Position numbers and translations under genes: made by a program. From Deltaproteobacteria bacterium (GTDB lineage: Bacteria; UBA10199; GCA-002796325; JACPFF01), in NCBI GenBank assembly GCA_016210045.1, contig JACQUX010000009.1, positions 129,730 to 193,729 of the forward strand: a stretch of 64,000 nucleotides of DNA, written 5' to 3'. Below, piece by piece: positions 24,064-34,146 of the stretch. How positions within the stretch are numbered: the first letter of the stretch is position 1; every line of letters begins with the position of its first letter. The notes beneath the pieces are model-generated. The model was given only the letters and a program-made list of their open reading frames with translations. It made no database searches and was not told the origin of the DNA.

Positions 24064-26577
24064 ATGGGCGCTTTCGAACCGAAACAGTTTGGCCGCTTTT
24101 ATTTGCTGGAAAAACTCGCCGTCGGCGGCATGGCCGAGATCTACAAGGCGAAGACCTACGGCGCCGAAGGCTTCGAAAAACTCCTCGCGATCAAGCGGAT
24201 CCTCCCCCACTGCTCCGCCGATAAAGAATTCATCCGCATGTTGGTGGACGAGGCCAAGCTCTCGGTCCTCCTCTCCCACGCCAATATCGTGCAGGTCTAC
24301 GACCTCGGCAAAGTCGGCGAGGACTTCTTTATCGCGATGGAGTACATCAGCGGGGTGAATCTGCGCGACATTTTGTATCGCTGTCGCGACCGGAAAACGC
24401 TGATCCCGCCGGAGTTGGCCGTCTATATCGTCAGCGAGGTCTGCAAAGGACTCGACTACGCCCACCGCAAAGGAGACGGCAACGGGCAACCGCTCGGGAT
24501 CGTCCACCGCGACATCAGTCCGCAAAACATCCTGATCTCATTCGAGGGCGAAGTGAAGATCGTCGATTTCGGGATCGCGAAGGCGGCAATGAACATCTCG
24601 CACACCATGGCGGGGATCCTGAAGGGCAAGATCGCATATATGTCGCCGGAACAGGCTCTGGGGAAGATCGTCGATTATCGGACCGATCTCTTCTCGGCCG
24701 GGATCATCTTGTACGAATGCCTGACCGGGCAGAAGTTGTTCAGCGGCGAGAGTCAATTCGAGGTCCTGAAAAAAATCCGGACGACGAAAGTGACCGACGC
24801 CAAATTGCCCGAAACGATTCCCGCCGCACTCCGCCAAACGCTGATCACGGCCCTCTCCTACTTCGCCAAAGATCGCTTCCAGAGCGCCGGGGACATGCAG
24901 AGCGATCTGACGCGGCACCTCTATTCGTCGTATGTGGATTTCACGCCACAGCGGGTCGCGGCCTTTGTCCGCGAACTGTTCGCCGAAGAGGTCCAACGAC
25001 AGCATCAGCAGGCCCAAGCGCGGCATCAGCGTCAACAGATTACGGTTTCGATCACGCCGGCGGAAACGATCGTCCCGGGCGCCGCCGCCGCAACATCTGC
25101 CGCACCGTCGACACGCCCGCACGAATCGGCCGGGCCGTCGTCGCATACGCCGCCGCGCGGCCAACCGCTCACGCTGCATAGCGCCATCCCGGTCCCGCCG
25201 GAACGGTCGCTCGATTCCAATCGTTTCGCGTTGCGACCGTCGCGCGTCCGCACTGGTACCGTCGTGGCTGCGGCGTGCGTGTTGATCGCCGCAATCGCCG
25301 GCACGGCACGGTGGTGGAAACCGTGGCTGCAACACGACACGACACCGGCCGGATTCGGCACGTTGCGCGTCGCTTCACAACCGGATGGCGCGGAGATCTT
25401 GCTCGACGGCAAACCAATGGGGCAAGCCACACCGGCGTTGATCGAACAATTGCAATTGCACAAACTCTACACCGTCGCATTGACCAAACCCGGTTTCACC
25501 GATGTCTCCCAGCGGATCGAACTCAGTTCGGAGACGCCGGTCAATCTGGAAATGGCGCTGCGTCCCATTCAAGGTACGCTCGTGATCACGTCGGAGCCGG
25601 CCGGTGCGGCCATTCGCATAGACGGTAAGCTGACCGACCACCTCACACCGGCCACGATTGCGCAACTCGCGATCGGCACACCACTCCAGGTCCAACTCCA
25701 AAAGACTGACTTCCAGCCCAAAGAAACGGCGGTCACATTGCAAGGGGCCGAACCGCAATCGTTGACAATCATTCTCGAACCGAGCCAAACGGTGACCAGC
25801 ATTCCGCTCGGCACGGCACCGCAATCGGTCAGCGCCACGGCCACACCACCGGAATCGCCGACCACGCCGACGCAGGAAAAAGTCGCGGCGCCGCCGACCA
25901 CATCCGCGACGCCACCGACAACGCCGATCGCTGGACGAGAATCACCAGCGGTCACAACGCTCGGGAGCCTCCGCGTCGTCAGCGAACCGGCGGGCGCGAT
26001 CGTGTATTTGAACGGACGGAATACCGGCGAACGCACCCCGGCCGTGTTGTCGCGACTGACGGTCGGGCGCCGCTACACCATCCAAGTCAAACGCGACGGC
26101 TACACCGGCTGGGCGCGCACCATCACGCTGCGCAGTCCGGAGACCGTGACGATCTCGCAACCATTGACCCGCGCGGTGCAACCCAGCGAACTCCCGAAGA
26201 CCACGCCGCCGAGCACCACGCCACCCACCCGAGAAAAACCGCCGAGCATCGCCACGCCGCCGACGGAGTCCAAACCGAGCAAATCTGGTGTCTCCACGCG
26301 CACGGACTCGGTCGATCGGCAAGGCGGTGCGACCCTGCAACGGACGGTCACGACCGGCAACGCCACGTTAACGATCAGCAGCAAACCCCGTGGCGCGGCA
26401 GTGATGGTCGACGGCAAATCGTTTGGTCGCACCCCGCTCACGATCCGCGGTCTCGCCGGGGGACAAAATCATTCGGTGCGTTTGGAACTCTCCGGCTACG
26501 CGCCTTGGCACGAATCGGTGAATATCGGTGACGGACAAGAACGCATGGTACACGCGCCATTGGAGCGGGCAGAATGA
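24064..26577 (+). CDS. Membrane Ser/Thr protein kinase with four PEGA domains
   Basis: 837 aa. Kinase domain ~10-280: glycine loop LAVGGMAEIYKAK, Lys44 in LAIKRIL, HRDISPQN at 148-155 and DFG at 168-170, all intact. A low-complexity linker precedes a membrane segment near 395-415 (TVVAAACVLIAAIAG). The periplasmic part carries four PEGA repeats, each opening like GTLRVASQPDGAEILLDGKP, GTLVITSEPAGAAIRIDGK, GSLRVVSEPAGAIVYLNGR and ATLTISSKPRGAAVMVDGK, separated by Thr/Pro-rich linkers. PEGA domains may bind envelope components. The next gene encodes an FHA-domain sigma54 activator, a likely downstream target. Confidence 0.93.
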   Translation: MGAFEPKQFGRFYLLEKLAVGGMAEIYKAKTYGAEGFEKLLAIKRILPHCSADKEFIRMLVDEAKLSVLLSHANIVQVYDLGKVGEDFFIAMEYISGVNLRDILYRCRDRKTLIPPELAVYIVSEVCKGLDYAHRKGDGNGQPLGIVHRDISPQNILISFEGEVKIVDFGIAKAAMNISHTMAGILKGKIAYMSPEQALGKIVDYRTDLFSAGIILYECLTGQKLFSGESQFEVLKKIRTTKVTDAKLPETIPAALRQTLITALSYFAKDRFQSAGDMQSDLTRHLYSSYVDFTPQRVAAFVRELFAEEVQRQHQQAQARHQRQQITVSITPAETIVPGAAAATSAAPSTRPHESAGPSSHTPPRGQPLTLHSAIPVPPERSLDSNRFALRPSRVRTGTVVAAACVLIAAIAGTARWWKPWLQHDTTPAGFGTLRVASQPDGAEILLDGKPMGQATPALIEQLQLHKLYTVALTKPGFTDVSQRIELSSETPVNLEMALRPIQGTLVITSEPAGAAIRIDGKLTDHLTPATIAQLAIGTPLQVQLQKTDFQPKETAVTLQGAEPQSLTIILEPSQTVTSIPLGTAPQSVSATATPPESPTTPTQEKVAAPPTTSATPPTTPIAGRESPAVTTLGSLRVVSEPAGAIVYLNGRNTGERTPAVLSRLTVGRRYTIQVKRDGYTGWARTITLRSPETVTISQPLTRAVQPSELPKTTPPSTTPPTREKPPSIATPPTESKPSKSGVSTRTDSVDRQGGATLQRTVTTGNATLTISSKPRGAAVMVDGKSFGRTPLTIRGLAGGQNHSVRLELSGYAPWHESVNIGDGQERMVHAPLERAE

Positions 26578-26613
26578 CACACGGGCACTGCATTATTAGA
26601 GGAGACGCATCTT

Positions 26614-28029
26614 ATGACCGAAGCGAATGAATTGTTAAACCCTGCGGAACACGAATCGCAGACGCAGATCCTGAAGACCAGCGATGAAGGGACCGAGCCG
26701 GTTACGCTGCGCAAATGCCAACTGATTGTGTTGGACGGTCCCGACAAGGGGAAAAAAATCACCCTCCATAAACCGAAGACCTCAATCGGCAAACGAGAGA
26801 CCAACGACTTCCTGCTGTCCGATAAAACCGTCTCCCGCAATCACTCCGAAATCGAATATACGGCCGACAGCTTCCTGTTGCATGACCTCGGCAGCACGAA
26901 CGGCAGTTATCTGAACGGCAATCGAGTGAAAGAGGCGTACCTGTCGCCGGGTGACGTCATTAAGGTGGGCAGCACGCAGATCGAGTTCCGCGCGTTCGAC
27001 GAGCGGGTCAAGATCGAACCGTCCGGCAACGAGCAATTCGGACTGTTGGTCGGTCGCAGTCTCAAATTTCGCCAGATCTTCGGCATTTTGGAACGGATCT
27101 CGTCCACCAATGCCTCGGTCATTGTCGAAGGAGAAACGGGCACCGGAAAAGATCTCGTCGCCCGTTCCATTCATGAACATAGCGCGCGGCGCACCCGCCC
27201 GTTCATTGTGTTCGATTGCAGCGCGGTGGCGCCGAATTTGATTGAATCGGAGCTCTTCGGTCACGAAAAAGGCGCGTTCACTGGCGCGATCCGCTCCCGA
27301 CGCGGGGCCTTTGAAGAGGCCTCCGGCGGCACGATCTTTCTCGACGAGATCGGCGAACTGACGTTGGAGCTGCAACCGAAATTGCTCCGCGCATTGGAGC
27401 AACGCCAGATCCGGCGCGTCGGCGGCAACACAATGATCAACATCGACGTCCGCGTGATCTGCGCGACGAATCGCAATCTGAAATCCGAAGTGAATGAAGG
27501 CCGCTTTCGCGAGGACCTCTATTATCGGCTGTCGGTCGTGAAAATCGTGCTGCCGCCGATGCGCGAGCGGCCGGAGGATCTCCCGCTGCTGGTGGAGCGC
27601 ATCTTACGGGACGGGAAGTTCAATCGCAAACCGGACGGCAATTTGCGCGTCACGCGCGTCGAGGATGATGCGTTGAAGTTGCTGCAACGCTATCAATGGC
27701 CAGGCAACGTCCGCGAGCTGGTCAACACGTTGGAACGCGCCAGCTCGTTCGTCGAAGACAACACGATCAGTCGCGCCCAGATCGAATATGTATTCCAATC
27801 GATGGAGCACGAAGAGGAAGGGACAGAGCGGCTAGTGATCGACAAACAGCTCCCGTTCAAAGAGGCGAAACAGAAGGTGCTGGAGGTCTTCGAAAAGGAT
27901 TACCTGCAAGACCTGCTGCGCCGGAACAACAACAACCTCTCCGCCACCGCGCGCGCGGCCGGGATCGACCGGAAGCATGTGCGGAATTTGTTAAAGAAGT
28001 ATGGGGTGTCGGTGAAGGATGAGGAGTAG
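26614..28029 (+). CDS. FHA-domain sigma54-dependent transcriptional activator
   Basis: 471 aa. FHA domain ~40-125 with the phosphothreonine-binding pattern SIGKRETNDFLL, SRNH and STNGSYLNG; AAA+ domain ~145-380 with Walker A GETGTGKD (173-180), the sigma54-contact motif GAFTGA (220-225) and FLDEIGEL; Fis-type helix-turn-helix at the C-terminus (LSATARAAGIDRKHVRNLLKKYG). It lacks a receiver domain, so phosphothreonine binding is the probable input, and the adjacent Ser/Thr kinase the probable source. Ribosome-binding site GAGGAG lies upstream. Similar FHA activators are numerous in myxobacteria. Confidence 0.93.
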   Translation: MTEANELLNPAEHESQTQILKTSDEGTEPVTLRKCQLIVLDGPDKGKKITLHKPKTSIGKRETNDFLLSDKTVSRNHSEIEYTADSFLLHDLGSTNGSYLNGNRVKEAYLSPGDVIKVGSTQIEFRAFDERVKIEPSGNEQFGLLVGRSLKFRQIFGILERISSTNASVIVEGETGTGKDLVARSIHEHSARRTRPFIVFDCSAVAPNLIESELFGHEKGAFTGAIRSRRGAFEEASGGTIFLDEIGELTLELQPKLLRALEQRQIRRVGGNTMINIDVRVICATNRNLKSEVNEGRFREDLYYRLSVVKIVLPPMRERPEDLPLLVERILRDGKFNRKPDGNLRVTRVEDDALKLLQRYQWPGNVRELVNTLERASSFVEDNTISRAQIEYVFQSMEHEEEGTERLVIDKQLPFKEAKQKVLEVFEKDYLQDLLRRNNNNLSATARAAGIDRKHVRNLLKKYGVSVKDEE

Positions 28030-28064
28030 CTCAGCGTAACGGCGATTCGTTCTTCCACTCGGTG

Positions 28065-28213
28065 GGCCAGGGGTACTGACCGGGGGCCGCAGGGTACGCT
28101 ATCGCGGCGCCATCGAGGCGCCGCGCGCTCGCCCTCGCCGTTTTCGACTTTAGATTGCGCAAGGAGAAAACGGCTGCGAGAGCCCCTGCGGCCCCCGGTC
28201 AGCACCCCTGGCC
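28065..28213 (+). repeat. Structured repeat family A, copy 3
   Basis: Outer arms 28065-28094 and 28184-28213 pair in 29 of 30 positions (GGCCAGGGGTACTGACCGGG...), unlike the arms of copy 2. The core has hairpins GCGGCGCC-ATCGA-GGCGCCGC and GCCGTTTTC/GAAAACGGC and ends GCGAGAGCCCCTG. It lies between the sigma54-activator stop and a toxin-gene remnant. Confidence 0.88.
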
Positions 28214-28235
28214 GGTGTTTCTCCAAAGTCGGAAC

Positions 28236-28382
28236 TCACTCATAATGCCTCCAGATGCGGATAATCTTGACGGTCTTTTGTGTCTTGAGGACTTGGTAGA
28301 CGAGGCGGTGTTGGATGTTGATGCGGCGGGAGTGCGCGCCTGTGAGGTCGCGGAAATTGACATCGATCGGGGCACGGAGTAA
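28236..28382 (-). pseudogene. Remnant of a Txe/YoeB-family toxin gene
   Basis: A minus-strand frame preceded by an in-frame TAG and ending at TGA 28238-28236 encodes 48 residues including SRRINIQHRLVYQVLKTQ and VKIIRIWRHYE. This is the C-terminal half of the Txe/YoeB RelE-fold toxin, with the family's RRINxxHRLVY and terminal HYE. The N-terminal ~35 residues and any YefM-type antitoxin are missing; the sequence upstream is the TPP riboswitch. It is a decayed addiction-module fragment. Confidence 0.7.
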
Positions 28383-28398
28383 CTAGCGGCGCATTCGC

Positions 28399-28490
28399 TA
28401 GGGGTGTCCGCCGGGTGGGCCGGGGGGCTGAGAATGCGCGATGGGCGCATACCCTTGGAACCTGAACCGGTTCAGACCGGCGGAGGAAAG
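28399..28490 (+). promoter_or_regulatory. TPP riboswitch (THI element) controlling thiS-thiG-thiC
   Basis: The thi-box parts are in order: AGGGGTGTCCGCC at the 5' side, CTGAGA at 28428-28433, a variable hairpin (ATGCGCGATGGGCGCAT), ACCCTTGGAACCTGAACC at 28451-28468 and the closing GGCGGAGGAAAGC. The 3' strand of the closing stem contains the thiS ribosome-binding site (GGAGG), so ligand binding would hide it; control is probably at translation initiation. A small CTAGCG/CGCTAG hairpin (28383-28400) overlaps the 5' edge. Confidence 0.93.
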
Positions 28491-28492
28491 CG

Positions 28493-28696
28493 ATGCTGGT
28501 CGAAGTCAACGGACAACCCCTGACCCTCCCGGATCCCTCAACGTCGCTTGCAACGCTGGTGCGCGAACAGTGTATGGGTGCCACCCATGTCGCAGTCGCA
28601 GTGAACGGCGTCGTCGTGCCCCGCTCGCAGCATGCCGAGACGCGACTCCAAGACGGCGATCGGATTGAAGTCGTGCAGGCGGTGGGCGGAGGATGA
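28493..28696 (+). CDS. thiS: Thiamine sulfur carrier protein ThiS
   Basis: 67 aa ubiquitin-fold protein ending in GG (VVQAVGGG), the C-terminal glycine that is thiocarboxylated and donates sulfur to ThiG for the thiazole ring. ATG at 28493, two bases after the riboswitch, which contains its GGAGG. First gene of the thiamine operon. Confidence 0.93.
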   Translation: MLVEVNGQPLTLPDPSTSLATLVREQCMGATHVAVAVNGVVVPRSQHAETRLQDGDRIEVVQAVGGG

Positions 28697-28701
28697 CGGC
28701 A

Positions 28702-28727
28702 GTGCGTACGTGCGTAAGTGCGTACGT
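28702..28727. repeat. Short GTGCGTACG repeat between thiS and thiG
   Basis: GTGCGTACGTGCGTAAGTGCG followed by TACGT: three near-identical GTGCGTA units, also partly palindromic (GTAC centres). It lies in the thiS-thiG gap. The unit is known as a simple dispersed repeat in other genomes; no function can be assigned. Confidence 0.5.
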
Positions 28728-28769
28728 CTGGGGAGACATGTGGTGATGAATGCCCGTAAGGGAGCGATT

Positions 28770-29540
28770 ATGGGATATACGATCGGCAATGTATCATTCA
28801 CTTCGCGCTTGATCCTGGGAACGGGAAAATACGCGACGTTCGCGCTGATGCAAGAGGCATTGACGGCGAGCGGCACGGAGATGGTCACGGTGGCGATTCG
28901 GCGCGTGCAGCGCGACGGTCGACCGGAAGACAACTTGCTCAACTTCCTCGATCGGAAACGCTATCGACTGCTGCCGAACACCGCGGGGTGCTACACCGTG
29001 GAAGACGCGCTGCTCACGGCGCGTTTGGCGCGCGAACTGCTCGACACGCCGTTGATCAAGATCGAAGTCATTGGCGACGCACAAACGCTGTTTCCCGATA
29101 ACGAGGCCACATTGGTCGCGGCACGGCAACTGGTGCAGGAAGGCTTTACCGTCCTCCCCTATTGCAGCGATGACCCGATCGTTTGTAAAAAACTTGAAGA
29201 GCTCGGTTGCGCCGCCGTGATGCCGCTGGCCGCGCCGATCGGCTCCGGGCTCGGGATTCGCAATCCACATAACTTGGCGATTATTTTGGAACGAGCCAAG
29301 GTCCCAGTGATCGTCGACGCCGGGGTCGGCACCGCGTCGGACGCAGCGATCGCGATGGAACTGGGTTGCACCGCCGTCCTCATGAACACGGCCGTGGCTG
29401 CAGCCCAAGACGCGGTGAAGATGGCGCAGGCGATGCGAGCGGGCGTGGAAGCGGGACGGCTTGCATATGAAGCGGGCCGGATACGCAAGCGCCTGTACGC
29501 GAATGCGAGTAGTCCGTTAACGGGAGTCGTCCAGCAATAA
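28770..29540 (+). CDS. thiG: Thiazole synthase
   Basis: 256 aa TIM-barrel enzyme that makes the thiazole phosphate from deoxyxylulose phosphate, dehydroglycine and ThiS thiocarboxylate. Motifs: [20 protein letters not shown] with the Schiff-base lysine, and [27 protein letters not shown]. The ATG at 28770 (MGYTIGN) has AAGGGAG six bases upstream; the in-frame ATG at 28746 has poorer spacing and would add eight residues not typical of the family. Confidence 0.95.
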   Translation: MGYTIGNVSFTSRLILGTGKYATFALMQEALTASGTEMVTVAIRRVQRDGRPEDNLLNFLDRKRYRLLPNTAGCYTVEDALLTARLARELLDTPLIKIEVIGDAQTLFPDNEATLVAARQLVQEGFTVLPYCSDDPIVCKKLEELGCAAVMPLAAPIGSGLGIRNPHNLAIILERAKVPVIVDAGVGTASDAAIAMELGCTAVLMNTAVAAAQDAVKMAQAMRAGVEAGRLAYEAGRIRKRLYANASSPLTGVVQQ

Positions 29541-29550
29541 TCAACCATGA

Positions 29551-30900
<1,350 letters not shown>

Positions 30901-30915
30901 GGCAGAGGAGTCGTT

Positions 30916-31881
30916 GTGGCGACGATCGCAATCACCGGCACACGCGGATTTATCGGGGGGCTGTTGTTGGCGCGGTTGTGTGCGCAATCGCCCAGGCCTC
31001 GCGTGATCGCGATCGACCGCACCGCACCGGAACTGCCGCGTCGGAACGGATATCGCTTCGAAGGTTGCGACTTGACCGCACCGACTGCGGATCGGCAATT
31101 GGCGCGTATCTTTGCGCGACATCGCTGCGACGTCGTCGTCCATGCCGCACTGCATTCGCAACCGAAGCGGAACCAAGATTATTCGCACGAACTGCAATCG
31201 ATCGGCACGTTTTATCTGCTCCACGCAGTGCAAGCGACCGGAATGCGCAAAGTCATCATCGCCTCGACGACTGAAGTCTACGGCGCGTTCCCCGACAATC
31301 CGAGTTTTCTGACCGAGTCGCATCCGCTGCGCGGACATACGCAAAGCAGCTATCTCCGCGATAAGGTCGAGATCGAACGCGAGGCGACCGCCTTTGCACG
31401 ACGCACGCCGGGCACGGTCGTCACGATCCTGCGTCCATGCACGATTCTCGGACCGCGGATTCGCAACTATAAGACGCACTTGCTGAAGGAGCCGATCATC
31501 CCGACGGTGCTTGGCTTCGATCCGTTAGTGCAGTTTCTCCACGAGGCCGACGCGATCGAGGCCTTTGTGCTCGCCATCGAGCGCGACGCGCCCGGCGCGT
31601 TCAACATTGTCGGACGTGGCGTGGTGCCGCTGTCGCACGCGCTCGCGATGATCGGCAAGACTCGGCTCCCGCTCCCAACGCCGTGGCTGCGCGCGGCAAC
31701 GTCGTTGTTGTGGCATCTCGACATCCGCAACACCCCGCCGAGTCATATCGAGTTCATGAAATATTCCTGCATCGGCGATGGCGCGCGCGCGACTGCAGCG
31801 CTCGGTTTTCAACCGCAATACACGCTGGCGGCCGTGTTGGAAAGTTTTCAACAAGGCTGGGGGATACGCCATGTCGCTTGA
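30916..31881 (+). CDS. NAD-dependent epimerase/dehydratase family (extended SDR) protein
   Basis: 321 aa, GTG start at 30916 after GAGGAG. Rossmann motif TGTRGFIGG near the N-terminus, DVVVHAA, and a degenerate catalytic region with SSYLRDKVEIE (Tyr-x3-Lys altered to YLRDK). Possible sugar-nucleotide or sterol-like epimerase/reductase; substrate not predictable. Its last ten bases overlap the start of the acyltransferase gene, so the two are coupled and may act in lipid or envelope synthesis. May be transcribed from the thiamine operon 15 bp upstream. Confidence 0.8.
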   Translation: MATIAITGTRGFIGGLLLARLCAQSPRPRVIAIDRTAPELPRRNGYRFEGCDLTAPTADRQLARIFARHRCDVVVHAALHSQPKRNQDYSHELQSIGTFYLLHAVQATGMRKVIIASTTEVYGAFPDNPSFLTESHPLRGHTQSSYLRDKVEIEREATAFARRTPGTVVTILRPCTILGPRIRNYKTHLLKEPIIPTVLGFDPLVQFLHEADAIEAFVLAIERDAPGAFNIVGRGVVPLSHALAMIGKTRLPLPTPWLRAATSLLWHLDIRNTPPSHIEFMKYSCIGDGARATAALGFQPQYTLAAVLESFQQGWGIRHVA

Positions 31882-32746
31882 GCAGGTGTTCACCCGCGCC
31901 CAGCAAGGGTTGGAACTCGTCGCGCAGTTTTTTCAAGTGTCGCCGGCCGGAGCCACAGTCGACGCATACGGCCGCGACTTGGCCGCCATGGAACTGGCCC
32001 GCCCGTTTGCGAACTTCCTTTACGAAGATTATTGGCGCGTGCACGCGCGCGGACTGCAACATATTCCCGATCACGGCGCCGCACTGATCGTCGCGAACCA
32101 CTCCGGTGCATTAGCCTACGACGCCGTGATGATTCATATGGCGATTTACAAATATGCACGCAGTCATCGGCTCACCCGATTCCTGGCGGAAAACTTTCTC
32201 TATTACCTCCCGTTTCTCGGCACGTTCATCAATCGACTCGGCGGCGTCCGCGCCTGTCCGGAAAATGCGGAGCGGCTGTTGCACGCAGGAGAACTGGTCG
32301 CGGTCTTTCCGGAAGGGGTGAAAGGGATCGGCAAGTTGTATCGGGATCGCTATCGGTTGGCCCGCTTCGGGCGCGGCGGCGCGGTGCGCCTGGCACTCAA
32401 ATGCGGCGTCCCGATCATCCCGTGCGCGGTGATTGGCGCGGAAGAGATCCACCCCATTTTGTATCGCTCGTCGCTGTTGGCGAAACTGTGCGGCGTTCCC
32501 TATTTGCCGATCACCCCGACGTTCCCATGGCTCGGGCCGCTCGGTCTCGTCCCGCTCCCCTCACAATGGCTGATCCGCTTCGATCGCCCGATCAGTTACG
32601 CACAGTACAGCGCCGAGACGGCCGATGACCCGTTTGCAATCCACAGCTTGAGCGAGGCCCTCCGGGATCGGATTCAACGCTTGGTCGCAAAAGGCTTGCG
32701 GGAGCGGGAGCGCGTCGTGAAACAACGATACGCGCTACCGTTGTAA
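31871..32746 (+). CDS. Acyltransferase (PlsC/LPLAT superfamily)
   Basis: 291 aa. The acyltransferase motif I is NHSGALAYD (NHxxxxxD variant; catalytic His conserved), followed by GGVRACPEN and motif III FPEGVKGIGK. These belong to the glycerophospholipid acyltransferase group close to DGAT-like and 1-acylglycerol-3-phosphate enzymes. ATG at 31871 lies inside the preceding SDR gene; the frame starting at 31778 is out-of-frame overlap. Inner-membrane associated by analogy. The gene overlaps pgi convergently by 12 bases. Confidence 0.85.
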   Translation: MSLEQVFTRAQQGLELVAQFFQVSPAGATVDAYGRDLAAMELARPFANFLYEDYWRVHARGLQHIPDHGAALIVANHSGALAYDAVMIHMAIYKYARSHRLTRFLAENFLYYLPFLGTFINRLGGVRACPENAERLLHAGELVAVFPEGVKGIGKLYRDRYRLARFGRGGAVRLALKCGVPIIPCAVIGAEEIHPILYRSSLLAKLCGVPYLPITPTFPWLGPLGLVPLPSQWLIRFDRPISYAQYSAETADDPFAIHSLSEALRDRIQRLVAKGLRERERVVKQRYALPL

Positions 32747-34048
32747 CAGTTCACGCGTCAGCACCTTGCCCCGCTCGACACCGGGCTGATCGAACGCGTT
32801 GACTTCGTAGAGTTCACCGAGCAGTGCAATCATCCACTCGTACGCGAAGAGCAGTCCGCCGATGGTCGGCGCGTCGATGCGCGGCAGCGTGAGGCGCAAC
32901 ACCGGACGCTGTGCCTCGCGCAGCGCGATGCGGGTCGCTTCCGCCTCGGCCTGCAGCAATGCGAACAGATTGCGACCGCCCATGAAACTGAAGACCGGTT
33001 CGTCGGTGCGTGGGATCGTCAGCGCACAGTTGACCGTGGCGGTATCGAGCAATGTGATCATCTTGTTGTTGGGACCATCGACAAAGAGCTGCAACACGGA
33101 ATGTTGATCCGTCGCGCCTAATGCCCGCAACGGCGTCTGGCCTTTTCCATCTTTGCCGATGCTCTCGGCGTGCAGTTGGACGTACCAATCAGCAAACCGT
33201 TGCAGACAATCACGATACGGCATCAGCACGCTGATCGGTTTGGCGTGGCGCGTGTCGAGCAGAAAGTGGACGGCGGCCAGCTGCGCGGCGAGGCCTTCAC
33301 AGCCGGACGCGGCAAAACATGCTTCCGCCATCGCCCGCGCGCCGTCGAGCAAGGCGACGACGTCAATGCCCGCACACGCGGCTGGAAATAAGCCGACCGG
33401 CGTGAGGCACGAAAACCGACCGCCGACGTTCGGCGGGACGGAAAAACTTTGCAGCCCTTCGCAAATCACCATCGCCCGCAACGGCCCACTTGCCGGATCG
33501 GTGGTGACGACGATGTGTTCTTTCCAACGTTCGGAACCGAATTTCCGCTCCAATAAATCGCGGACAATCAGAAATTGTGCGCCAGTTTCGGACGTCTTGC
33601 CCGATTTGCTGATCACATTGACGAGCGTCTTTTTCCAATCGAGTTGCTGCAACAGCGGCTCGAAGCCATCGGGGTCGATGTTGTCGCACACGTGGACCGT
33701 CGGCATGGAGCGCCGATCCAGTCGATCCCGCGTCGTTTCCGACGCGTTCAACAACGCCTCTTGCAGCGCACGCAGTCCCAGCGCCGAACCGCCGATCCCG
33801 AGCACAACGACGTGATCGAACCGGTAGCGGACTTGTTGCGCCGCGGGGAGGATCACGTCCAACGGTCCCCGCTCCAACGGGAGATCGGCAAATCCGAGTT
33901 TGCCCGCCGCACGCCGCGCGCGCAATCGTTCTTGCGCCGCGCTCAACAGCGGACGGATTCCCTCCCATTCGGCGACCGTAATCCCATGCTCCGGCCCCAC
34001 CGCTTCCGCCATCACGCCGTGACTATCGAGCTGTATCGTTGTTTCCAT
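32735..34048 (-). CDS. pgi: Glucose-6-phosphate isomerase
   Basis: 437 aa. Two SIS domains with VVLGIGGSALG and ISKSGKTSET for sugar-phosphate binding, and GKGQTPLRALGATDQHS further on. Interconverts glucose-6-phosphate and fructose-6-phosphate. The length matches the shorter (~440 aa) bacterial form. ATG at 34048 gives METTIQLDSHG; a longer frame to 34108 has no better start. Convergent with the acyltransferase gene with a 12-base overlap. Confidence 0.93.
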   Translation of the reverse strand: METTIQLDSHGVMAEAVGPEHGITVAEWEGIRPLLSAAQERLRARRAAGKLGFADLPLERGPLDVILPAAQQVRYRFDHVVVLGIGGSALGLRALQEALLNASETTRDRLDRRSMPTVHVCDNIDPDGFEPLLQQLDWKKTLVNVISKSGKTSETGAQFLIVRDLLERKFGSERWKEHIVVTTDPASGPLRAMVICEGLQSFSVPPNVGGRFSCLTPVGLFPAACAGIDVVALLDGARAMAEACFAASGCEGLAAQLAAVHFLLDTRHAKPISVLMPYRDCLQRFADWYVQLHAESIGKDGKGQTPLRALGATDQHSVLQLFVDGPNNKMITLLDTATVNCALTIPRTDEPVFSFMGGRNLFALLQAEAEATRIALREAQRPVLRLTLPRIDAPTIGGLLFAYEWMIALLGELYEVNAFDQPGVERGKVLTRELLQR

Positions 34049-34111
34049 AGTGCGCCGGACCCTGCCGGAGCAGGTCTGGGTTGTCAAGCGCAGCAACGCC
34101 AAAAACACATC

Positions 34112-34140
34112 TTGCGAAACGTCTATTTCGTGACTACAAT
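34112..34140 (+). promoter_or_regulatory. Candidate sigma70 promoter for the first toxin-antitoxin pair
   Basis: TTGCGA (34112-34117), 17 bases, TACAAT (34135-34140). The predicted transcription start (about seven bases after the -10 box) coincides with the A of the antitoxin ATG at 34147, and there is no ribosome-binding site, so the mRNA may be leaderless. Confidence 0.55.
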
Positions 34141-34146
34141 GACCAC

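Noticed and set aside
28236-28382. Plus-strand small acidic ORF over the toxin remnant
   Set aside because: The minus-strand reading gives a recognisable toxin segment; the acidic plus-strand peptide is its antisense shadow.
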